Notes under the pieces: model-generated | What the model saw: the letters and a program-made list of their open reading frames with translations, nothing else | Database searches by the model: none | What the model was told of the DNA's origin: nothing | NCBI GenBank assembly: GCA_029237515.1 | Contig: JARBAV010000459.1 | Location: forward strand, 1 to 5,367 | Reading direction: 5' to 3' | Source of the DNA: Nitrososphaerales archaeon | Lineage (GTDB): Archaea > Thermoproteota > Nitrososphaeria > Nitrososphaerales > Nitrososphaeraceae | DNA: 5,367 nt | Translations under genes and position numbers: made by a program | Part shown: in pieces, positions 1-4,569 of the stretch | Layout: the number at the start of each line of letters is the position of its first letter | Position numbering within the stretch: the first letter of the stretch is position 1

Positions 1-89
1 CGACTTTAGAAAATGTTCGTGGATATTACGGACTAGTTATGAGCATAGACGAGTTCACCAAATTCGCTCTTGCCAGCAACACTTCATAA
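1..89 (+). CDS. C-terminal end of an unidentified protein (partial, cut by window edge)
   Basis: The frame starting at base 3 is open from the window edge to a TAA at 87-89 and gives 28 residues, beginning TLENVRGYYGLV and ending FALASNTS. The composition is balanced and protein-like: mixed aliphatic, aromatic and acidic residues, with few Cys or His. The overlapping frame starting at base 2 is also open, to base 115, but it is rich in Arg, Cys, His and Gln, as shadow frames usually are. I do not recognise the family from so short a tail. It would be the upstream neighbour of the winged-helix gene, on the same strand and 284 bases away. It could be chance, since only 28 codons are visible. 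Confidence 0.4.
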   Translation, partial: TLENVRGYYGLVMSIDEFTKFALASNTS

Positions 90-373
90 GGCAGATGTCA
101 ACAGTCCATTTAAAATAGCTTCCTGGAGTAGATAATTCGGCATGGAAGTCAATTGTTTTACTAAATTCGAAAGCGGGCTAGCTGTGGAATGATATGACGA
201 ACGGCTTCCATAGTTGCGTAAATCAGGACATCCTATTCCTGTTAATTCCGACCTTCTATTGTTGCCAAATTGCTAATTGTTTACATCTGTTCTTAACTCA
301 TATTCTCTAAAATAGATTAGCTCATATAATCAAATATTAAATTGACATCGGATTTATCCTGAAATAGGTTCCG
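90..373. other. Gene-free stretch upstream of the winged-helix gene
   Basis: No convincing gene is present; the only ATG-started frames are very short, for example 16 codons from 142. The stretch contains an inverted repeat, ATGGAAGTC (142-150) against GGCTTCCAT (203-211), which pairs over nine positions with one G-U in RNA but encloses a 52-base loop. It also contains two related AT-rich words, ATTGTTTTAC (152-161) and ATTGTTTAC (about 274-282). The last 40 bases hold the promoter of the next gene. No tRNA T-loop signature was seen. Confidence 0.5.
332..342 (+). promoter_or_regulatory. TATA-like element of the winged-helix gene
   Basis: The A/T-only run AAATATTAAAT is centred about 37 bases before the ATG at 374. 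With the usual archaeal spacing of about 25 bases from TATA centre to transcription start, the transcript would begin near 363, giving a leader of about 11 bases. No good Shine-Dalgarno match precedes the ATG. The run sits inside an imperfect palindrome (TCAA at 330-333, TTGA at 341-344) that could be an operator for self-regulation; that part is speculation. Confidence 0.4.
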
Positions 374-694
374 ATGTGTAAAAATATGATTCAGTCCAGT
401 TCCATAATAGAAGCAGCCATGAAAAATAGGACACATCATGATATACTGGCTAAGGTATTGGAAACGGCAAAAAGGACTGATGGAACAACTAAGACAAGGA
501 TAATGTATGGGGCATATCTGTCCAGTAATCAGATTAAAGAATACATGGCCTACTGTCAGGGTCATGGACTTGTAAGTTATGACGCTAAGAAGAGAGTGTA
601 TAAGACTACAGTTAAGGGAGTTAGGCTTCTAGAACTCTTCACGAAAATGTATGAGATAGTTCCTTCTGGTTCTATTGAAGAAATTAGCCCATAA
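374..694 (+). CDS. Winged-helix DNA-binding protein, ArnR1-like (HTH_45 type)
   Basis: This is a small (106 residue) probable transcription factor. Seen: a first helix with the pattern NRTHHDILAKVLETA (about 18-32), the stretch TKTRIMYGAYLSSNQIKEYM (39-58) that fits the turn and recognition helix, then GLVSYDAKKRVYKTT (65-79) as the beta wing, then KGVRLLELFTKMYEI (81-95) as the closing helix. The order and the motifs R-IMY-A-LS--Q-KEY and YKTT-KG are typical of the ArnR1-like winged helix family, which is greatly expanded in Thaumarchaeota. Members are single-domain DNA-binding proteins whose targets are mostly unknown. The start is uncertain: ATG 374 gives 15 extra residues, while ATG 419 (residue 16) begins just before the conserved domain, where I recall many relatives starting. 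Neither has a clear ribosome binding site. There is no effector domain and no Cys pair. The nearest possible target is the membrane protein gene 367 bases downstream, but nothing here shows that. Confidence 0.85.
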   Translation: MCKNMIQSSSIIEAAMKNRTHHDILAKVLETAKRTDGTTKTRIMYGAYLSSNQIKEYMAYCQGHGLVSYDAKKRVYKTTVKGVRLLELFTKMYEIVPSGSIEEISP

Positions 695-806
695 AGTCTT
701 AATTTTCCACTTGATTTGATGGTAAATGCTCTTGCATTAGTACCACGAATCGTCCGGGATTTCGAAATATATCACTATAATTTTCACAAGATTTACAGAA
801 ACTAAT

Positions 807-838
807 GCTAAGTATAGCTAAGCTTAAAGTGGGCTAAA
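807..838 (+). repeat. Short tandem motif GCTAAG/GCTAAA, three copies
   Basis: GCTAAG occurs at 807-812 and again at 817-822, exactly 10 bases apart (one helical turn), with TATA between them. A third close copy, GCTAAA, lies at 833-838. The last copy runs into an A/T-rich word, TAAATATT (835-842), that could be a TATA element giving a start near 864. Copies on one DNA face beside a possible promoter look like a regulator binding site, but six-base words recur by chance and no bound factor is known. Confidence 0.3.
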
Positions 839-1035
839 TATTATGGATCGCAACTTAAAGGATCGACTAACTCAAGAAAAGATTGCTTAAATAGATTCGT
901 ATTAGAATTACGTTGCATTCTTACAATTTTATTACTTCGTTTGATACTGCCCACGGCTATTTTCTGGAGTTTCCTTAGTCAACCATACGCTTTCACTAAT
1001 TATCGACAAAGTATTGAAAAAGTGGCACAATATAG

Positions 1036-1045
1036 TTAAACTTTA
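1036..1045 (+). promoter_or_regulatory. TATA-like element of the membrane protein gene
   Basis: TTAAACTTTA is centred near 1040, which is 22 bases before the first ATG (1062) and 25-28 bases before the ATGs at 1065 and 1068. That is the spacing expected for a leaderless archaeal transcript starting at one of the three consecutive ATG codons. If this is the promoter, the upstream TTG at 1014 cannot be the start. Confidence 0.4.
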
Positions 1046-1061
1046 TGTATTAGTTTTAGCT

Positions 1062-2480
1062 ATGATGATGCATGAAGATTTGACAAGACTAGCTTCGGCA
1101 TCGGTCACAGTTAATAGTCGGAAAATAACTGTTGTGATTGGACTTGCTATTATTTTCCTTGTAATTCTTGATTTACTTGTCACCCGTCAAGTCTTGCCCT
1201 ACACCACAGATGTAGAAACTACATTATTTATAGCCACTGTAGTTGTTGGATATGGTTTCGGATCTTGGATTCTCCTAGGATATACTAGAAGAGTTAGCGA
1301 AGAAATTAGGGCAAAATCTAGGTTTATCAACGTTTTGCATTGGACTGTAACATTGACTCAATTTACGCTATTCGGAATACTATTGATAATACTCTTTAGT
1401 GGAACAAAAACAGGGTTCTTGGCGTCTTCAGTTTTCGCAATTAGCTCTGCGTTGGCCACATTTATCATGGGAGTAATTGCCTTCAAGTTCTTTACTTGGT
1501 ATAAATTGAGCTATAGTAAGAATTTCACGATTCTATTTTACGGATTTGCTGCCTTAACACTCGCCCTTTCTATTGCCGAAGACGCGAGCACGAAGCTTCT
1601 TATGGTTCAAGTGGTATACGAGGACACACCAGAAGGGGTGTCTACAGGATCATCCTTCCTGTATGAAGCATCTGAAAAGTACAGTGGAGAAATCATACGT
1701 AAGGAAGTCAATGGTGATACTACTACACTCCTTATACTACCTGACTCGAATAAGGAGTACTACAATCTTTTGAACTCTACTGTACTGCCCATAGCATTTG
1801 TTTTTAGATGGATTGCGTCTACAATGCTCCTCCGTAATTCTTATCAGAAAATAGGCAAATTATCTTTGTTCTTTTGGATTATTCTCTCTCTCCCATTAAT
1901 CCTTTATCTTGTCGGAAAAATGCCAGTCTTTTTCTCGGGAGAAAGCCTCTCTGGCGTTGATGAACCCTATCGCTATTTCTTTAGAATTTTATTTAGAACA
2001 GGGACAATAGCTGGAAATATCCTTTTTGGCCTTGCGTTCTTTATGGTAGCAAGAAAAATGTCTTCTTCGAAACTTAGGGACTATCTAATCCTCACAGGAA
2101 TAGGAGATACAATCGTAGGCATTGCTCTCTCGACCTCCGCATTGGAACCGACGTACGGAGTAGCCGGTCACTCGCTGGTGTTACTATCGTCGTATTTGTT
2201 CAGCATCGGATTTTACCTTTCGGCTATATCTCTATCACAGGATAGTTCATTAAGAAAATCGATTCGAAAAAGTATGGTAGACGTTATAGATAATATTGGG
2301 ACCGCTCAGATGGAACAGCAATTAAGAGCTAGGATTTTGAAAATAGTCCAGAAGGAAAAACAAACCTTGGAAGAGGAGACAGGGGGTGTTTCTCAAGAAG
2401 TTAGTGAAACTGAGCTGAGGGAATATATGGATTTAGTGACTGAAGAAAGGAAACATTCAACGTTCTTCGGGGGCAAATGA
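1062..2480 (+). CDS. Ten-span integral membrane protein of unknown function
   Basis: Counted from ATG 1062 the product has 472 residues. Hydrophobic spans are visible at about 21-41, 53-74, 90-112, 121-143, 155-172, 238-257, 267-286, 308-330, 340-358 and 368-392. Basic loops (TRRVSEEIRAKSR, the KFFTWYK region, LLRNSYQKIGK, ARKMSSSK, RKSIRKS) all fall on one side, so the positive-inside rule puts both ends in the cytoplasm. The loop between spans 5 and 6 (about 173-235) lies outside and is polar, probably a small beta-rich domain. The tail 393-472 is cytoplasmic, charged and helical, with a coiled-coil-like part around QMEQQLRARILKIVQKEK. I believe similar proteins exist in Nitrososphaerales as conserved hypotheticals; I know no function and see no transporter or enzyme motif. 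Start choice: the frame is open to TTG 1014, but the extra 16 residues would add a hydrophobic span with MKK on the wrong side, and no ribosome site supports it. ATG 1065, ATG 1068 or TTG 1080 are also possible. Confidence 0.88.
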   Translation: MMMHEDLTRLASASVTVNSRKITVVIGLAIIFLVILDLLVTRQVLPYTTDVETTLFIATVVVGYGFGSWILLGYTRRVSEEIRAKSRFINVLHWTVTLTQFTLFGILLIILFSGTKTGFLASSVFAISSALATFIMGVIAFKFFTWYKLSYSKNFTILFYGFAALTLALSIAEDASTKLLMVQVVYEDTPEGVSTGSSFLYEASEKYSGEIIRKEVNGDTTTLLILPDSNKEYYNLLNSTVLPIAFVFRWIASTMLLRNSYQKIGKLSLFFWIILSLPLILYLVGKMPVFFSGESLSGVDEPYRYFFRILFRTGTIAGNILFGLAFFMVARKMSSSKLRDYLILTGIGDTIVGIALSTSALEPTYGVAGHSLVLLSSYLFSIGFYLSAISLSQDSSLRKSIRKSMVDVIDNIGTAQMEQQLRARILKIVQKEKQTLEEETGGVSQEVSETELREYMDLVTEERKHSTFFGGK

Positions 2481-2523
2481 TGCTCAAAGCATGCAAGTGA
2501 ACTGATCCTATTCTAGACCTTTA

Positions 2524-2536
2524 ATCTCAATGAGAT
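2524..2536. repeat. 13-base palindrome ATCTCA-A-TGAGAT
   Basis: Perfect inverted repeat with six-base arms around one central base, 44 bases after the membrane protein stop codon. It has the form of a dimeric regulator site. Arms of this length arise by chance about once per window for any given spacer, so the biological meaning is uncertain. Confidence 0.3.
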
Positions 2537-2729
2537 CGATTGCCCAAATGCATATACTAATCGGCCTGAAGAAACCATTTGCAAACTACCACCTGAAAGC
2601 GTACTGTGATCTTCCCCTTAAACATAAAAACAATCAATAATTATGGAATAACAGACAACATCGTTGAATGTAACAACCTAGCCGAAACGAAATGAATGAT
2701 TCTTCTTTTTCAGGATTGAAAAGACTGTC

Positions 2730-2759
2730 ACTATTGTAATAGTACATTCTTATACTATT
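2730..2759. promoter_or_regulatory. Possible operator: three ACTATT half-sites over the ATPase promoter
   Basis: ACTATT (2730-2735) and its reverse complement AATAGT (2738-2743) form a palindrome with a two-base spacer. A further ACTATT (2754-2759) overlaps the TATA-like element. A protein bound here would block promoter access, so self-control of the ATPase gene or control by another regulator is a reasonable inference. An 8-base palindrome, TCGTACGA (2780-2787), also sits directly before the ATG. Confidence 0.3.
2750..2757 (+). promoter_or_regulatory. TATA-like element of the MinD/ParA-like gene
   Basis: TTATACTA is centred about 36 bases before ATG 2789, giving a predicted start near 2779 and a leader of about 10 bases. 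A second candidate, TTTATAGA (2765-2772), is only about 20 bases from the ATG and would place the transcription start inside the gene, so I prefer the first. Confidence 0.4.
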
Positions 2760-2788
2760 CTCGCTTTATAGATAATGTTTCGTACGAG

Positions 2789-3730
2789 ATGAACAAGTGC
2801 ATTGCCTTTCATTCCTATAAAGGTGGTACAGGAAAATCAACATTGGCCTGCAATAGTGCAATCCTTTTAGCGAGGAAAGGTTATCGGGTATGCCTACTAG
2901 ATTTGGATATCTACGCACCGAGTTTCCACCTGTATTTTTCAAAAGAACCTCGAAAGTGGATAAATGACTTCCTAACTTCCAGCGCGGATATTCAGGATGT
3001 GATGATTGATGTTACCGACAGTTTTAACAGTCAACAAAGACGTACTGACTCGATCAAGTCAAATGATCATGTCGGCGAAAAAGAGGTAGAAATTTCAGGC
3101 AAATTATGGGTCGGATTATCTAATCCTCAAAAGAAAGAAATATTCAAACTTGAAACTGCTGATACGAATACAAAGAGGCAGGCGATTAGAAGATTTATAC
3201 ATCTTAGAGAATTATTGATGTCTGATTTCAAAGCTGACTATATCATAGTCGACACGAGTCCAGGAATAAGATTCTGGTCAATAAACTCGTTAGCAATTGC
3301 AGATATTTTGCTTTTGACATTAAAAATGAGTGACCTTGACATCGAAGGCACGAGAATTGTGGCAGAAGAGATATACAGGTGTTTTATTGAGCTTGGGAGC
3401 AAGGCTTTTCTTGTGTACAATATGGTTGAAGGTTACTGTGTCCCACGGCAGACTATTTCAAATAAAGAAGAAATCTCAAATATCTCTAGTTCTACAATCG
3501 CTAAAAGGCCACGCAATGATATTGCATCTGTAACGCAGATACTGAGCCAACAAAGAAGCGACGATGATGACTGGCCAAGTAGTTTGTCTACGGATTTAGG
3601 AATCGAAATCATCTCTTTCATTCCATGCTATTGTGACATCCAATTTTTAAGGAAAGAATTTCTAACTGTCCTAAAATACAAAGACCATCCATTTACATTC
3701 CAAATAGAAAAGCTCATAGATTCTTTATGA
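2789..3730 (+). CDS. MinD/ParA-like deviant Walker A ATPase
   Basis: A 313-residue P-loop ATPase of the SIMIBI class, probably cytoplasmic and working as an ATP-dependent dimer. Seen: beta strand CIAFHSY, then the deviant Walker A KGGTGKST (11-18) with the signature lysine K11 and the P-loop lysine K16; a Walker A' / switch I segment LLDLDIYAPS (36-45) with D38 and D40; a Walker B / switch II segment YIIVDTSPGI (151-160) with D155 and G159; and LVYNMVEG (208-215), whose Asn fits the nucleotide-base contact. Between 214 and 270 is a low-complexity, Ser/Asp-rich stretch including DDDDW (258-262), longer than in compact MinD proteins. The C-terminal part, IPCYCDIQFLRKEFL, carries a CxC, not the CxxC of Mrp/Nbp35 iron-sulfur carriers. 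Such ATPases position plasmids, chromosomes or protein assemblies. No ParB, MinC, MinE or flagellar partner gene is adjacent, so the cargo cannot be told. The start is well supported because the Walker A lies at the usual distance. It is a single gene with its own promoter. Confidence 0.9.
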   Translation: MNKCIAFHSYKGGTGKSTLACNSAILLARKGYRVCLLDLDIYAPSFHLYFSKEPRKWINDFLTSSADIQDVMIDVTDSFNSQQRRTDSIKSNDHVGEKEVEISGKLWVGLSNPQKKEIFKLETADTNTKRQAIRRFIHLRELLMSDFKADYIIVDTSPGIRFWSINSLAIADILLLTLKMSDLDIEGTRIVAEEIYRCFIELGSKAFLVYNMVEGYCVPRQTISNKEEISNISSSTIAKRPRNDIASVTQILSQQRSDDDDWPSSLSTDLGIEIISFIPCYCDIQFLRKEFLTVLKYKDHPFTFQIEKLIDSL

Positions 3731-3735
3731 CGGGT

Positions 3736-3779
3736 GCACTTTCCATTCCAAACACTCCGTCAAGATGGAAATAGCGTGC
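3736..3779 (+). other. Hairpin just downstream of the ATPase gene
   Basis: GCACTTTCCAT (3736-3746) pairs with ATGGAAA (3765-3771) and, after a four-base bulge TAGC, with GTGC (3776-3779). That is 11 pairs around an 18-base loop, starting six bases after the ATPase stop. No T run follows, so it is not a classic intrinsic terminator; it may stabilise the 3' end or be a processing site. On the opposite strand it would form equally well. Confidence 0.4.
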
Positions 3780-3805
3780 GATTGCCAACATTTGGTTTAA
3801 TTTAC

Positions 3806-3818
3806 GAATTGTCAATTC
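3806..3818. repeat. 13-base palindrome GAATTG-T-CAATTC
   Basis: Perfect six-base arms around a single central base, located about 57 bases before the TATA-like element of the zinc finger gene. Position and symmetry suit a dimeric regulator, activator or repressor. It has the same geometry as the palindrome at 2524-2536 but a different sequence. It could be chance. Confidence 0.35.
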
Positions 3819-3874
3819 AAAGAGCCAATCTTTAAGGTTCTGGATACGCTTCCGGAGGATCGACCGTGTCATAG

Positions 3875-3882
3875 TTTATTAA
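3875..3882 (+). promoter_or_regulatory. TATA-like element of the zinc finger gene
   Basis: TTTATTAA is centred about 28 bases before ATG 3907. With normal archaeal spacing, transcription begins within a few bases of the start codon, so the message is probably leaderless or nearly so. This agrees with the lack of a ribosome binding site. Confidence 0.5.
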
Positions 3883-3906
3883 TTCAATAGACCAGTCATA
3901 TTTTGA

Positions 3907-4191
3907 ATGAATGGTCATAGTGGAACAGGCGAAGAAAATCGATGCGAACATTTTGCAGGGATAGATGAAAGCAAAGTAACTCCTAGCACTAAATCATGTC
4001 AGGAGTGTGAAATAGAAGGTACTGACTGGGTGGCATTACGAATGTGCCTGACATGCGGACATGTGGGCTGCTGCGACTCATCTGAAGGGCTCCATGCTAC
4101 TAAACACTTTGAGCAAACCGGTCATCCAGCGATGGTGGCTCTACCTAACAAACAGTGGAGATGGTGCTACGTTCATAGAAACTATTCGTGA
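3907..4191 (+). CDS. Stand-alone UBP-type zinc finger protein
   Basis: A 94-residue protein that is almost entirely a ZnF-UBP domain (zf-UBP). Seen: C13-x-H15; C31-x2-C34; the core tryptophan W41; C47-x2-C50; C55 and C56; H63, H67 and H73; then WRWCYVHRNY with W86, C87, Y88 and H90. By comparison with three-zinc UBP domains such as that of HDAC6, the likely sites are C31/C34/C55/H63, C47/C50/H67/H73 and C13/H15/C87/H90, with H90 where the eukaryotic domain has Cys. In eukaryotes the domain binds the free C-terminal Gly-Gly of ubiquitin. The Trp and Tyr of the WCY motif are kept here, but the pocket arginine after the GCC turn is replaced by D57, so classic ubiquitin-tail binding is doubtful. 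Many bacteria and archaea encode such short single-domain proteins; their role is unknown. The first 12 residues are a polar leader. It is a single gene, 176 bases after the ATPase. Confidence 0.92.
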   Translation: MNGHSGTGEENRCEHFAGIDESKVTPSTKSCQECEIEGTDWVALRMCLTCGHVGCCDSSEGLHATKHFEQTGHPAMVALPNKQWRWCYVHRNYS

Positions 4192-4445
4192 GAGACATCT
4201 TCATCATTCTACATGAGCAAGGGGTTTGATATCCGCACCGAACTATCTGTAAGCAGGTATAGGTAATTTTACACTTAACGCGATAGCCGAGCAAATTAGA
4301 AGCATGGACTAAAAAGAGAAGAAAGCAATGGTCTCAGCACGAATCAGGGCGGCGCAGGGAGATAAACCTTGAAATAATTGCTCAAGTCATAGCTAGAATT
4401 ACACGTAGTCAAAAATAACATTTCGATTCTCTCTTGATTCATTTA

Positions 4446-4490
4446 GGAGTGAAATCGGATTCAATGACTGACTCTAAACGATTTCGCTTT
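4446..4490 (+). other. Long imperfect hairpin, possible untranslated RNA element
   Basis: GGAGTGAAATCG (4446-4457) can pair with CGATTTCGCTTT (4479-4490) over 12 positions, seven of them perfect in a row (GAAATCG with CGATTTC) and three of the others G-U, leaving a 21-base loop. An alternative pairing, ATTCAA (4459-4464) with TTGAAT (4489-4494), competes with it, so two exclusive folds are possible. It lies about 50 bases upstream of the TATA-like element of the last gene, so it is not in that gene's leader if transcription starts at the ATG. Confidence 0.35.
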
Positions 4491-4539
4491 GAATGGTAGG
4501 GCACATATCCCCTCCCCCTTCTGAATTAGTATTCCATAC

Positions 4540-4547
4540 CTTAAATG
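4540..4547 (+). promoter_or_regulatory. TATA-like element of the last gene
   Basis: CTTAAATG is centred about 26 bases before ATG 4570, the textbook archaeal distance from TATA centre to transcription start. The message is therefore predicted to begin at or next to the A of the start codon (leaderless). No ribosome binding site is present, consistent with this. Confidence 0.5.
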
Positions 4548-4569
4548 TTCGATTTCATTTCTCCATTTT

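Larger units (their letters stand above)
695..1061. other. Gene-free stretch between regulator and membrane protein
   Basis: No credible gene is present. A 15-codon frame at 843-890 (MDRNLKDRLTQEKIA) has an ATG but no recognisable ribosome binding site and is too short to call. A weak T-rich segment at 698-718 just after the regulator's stop may terminate it, but it has no strong T run. A cluster of GCTAA words lies at 807-838 and is listed separately. The stretch ends with the promoter of the membrane protein gene. The frame of that gene is open back to a TTG at 1014, but I treat 1014-1061 as non-coding for reasons given in its entry. Confidence 0.5.
2481..2788. other. Gene-free stretch between membrane protein and ATPase
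   Basis: No gene is seen in this 308-base gap. Directly at the stop of the membrane protein gene is a small hairpin, ATGCT-CAA-AGCAT (2480-2492), too weak to call a terminator. A T-rich word, TTCTTCTTTTTC (2700-2711), lies 220 bases after the stop and might end a long 3' untranslated region or simply be a pyrimidine tract upstream of the ATPase promoter. A box C/D RNA reading (ATGATGC at 2477, CTGA at 2502) was considered and dropped. Confidence 0.45.
4192..4569. other. 378-base gap with structure but no clear gene
   Basis: No start-codon-led gene is supported. One frame is open from 4287 to a TAA at 4416-4418 (43 codons, ending VIARITRSQK). It reads like a basic helical protein, but it has a TAG directly upstream at 4284-4286 and no ATG, GTG or TTG, so at most it is a gene remnant. 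Further on are a hairpin (4446-4490), a direct repeat of GATTCA (4436-4441 and 4458-4463) and a C-rich tract, CCCCTCCCCC (4509-4518). The promoter of the last gene closes the gap. Confidence 0.5.

Noticed and set aside
317..565. Reverse-strand 82-residue frame over the winged-helix gene
   Set aside because: It lies opposite a well-recognised HTH_45 gene, is rich in Cys, His, Phe and Ile, and has no family motif.
843..890. 15-codon frame MDRNLKDRLTQEKIA as a small protein gene
   Set aside because: It is too short to separate from chance, has no ribosome site, and its nearest TATA-like word touches the ATG, so that word cannot drive it.
1014..1061. Extra 16 residues from the TTG start of the membrane protein, possibly a signal anchor
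   Set aside because: They would add an eleventh span that breaks the positive-inside pattern, no ribosome site precedes the TTG, and a TATA-like element lies within the stretch.
1573..1773. 66-residue + frame inside the membrane protein gene
   Set aside because: It is out of frame with a long, topologically sensible membrane protein and has a Cys/His/Trp-rich shadow composition.
2477..2568. Box C/D guide RNA after the membrane protein gene (ATGATGC, CTGA, ATGAGA, CTGA)
   Set aside because: The C box has a mismatch and overlaps the stop codon, the C' box is poor, and the spacings are longer than in archaeal guide RNAs.
3238..3621. Frames on both strands within the ATPase gene (reverse 3238-3420 and 3433-3621, forward 3330-3533)
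   Set aside because: They overlap the conserved Walker B and C-terminal parts of the ATPase and show no motif of their own.
2789..3730. Mrp/Nbp35 iron-sulfur carrier identity for the ATPase, suggested by DIYAPS and cysteines near the C-terminus
   Set aside because: The cysteines form CxC, not CxxC, and the rest of the C-terminal half resembles MinD-like proteins more than Mrp.
4495..4520. Reverse-strand start with a very strong SD-like GGGGGAGGGG
   Set aside because: The frame after the ATG stops after 10 codons, so no gene follows.
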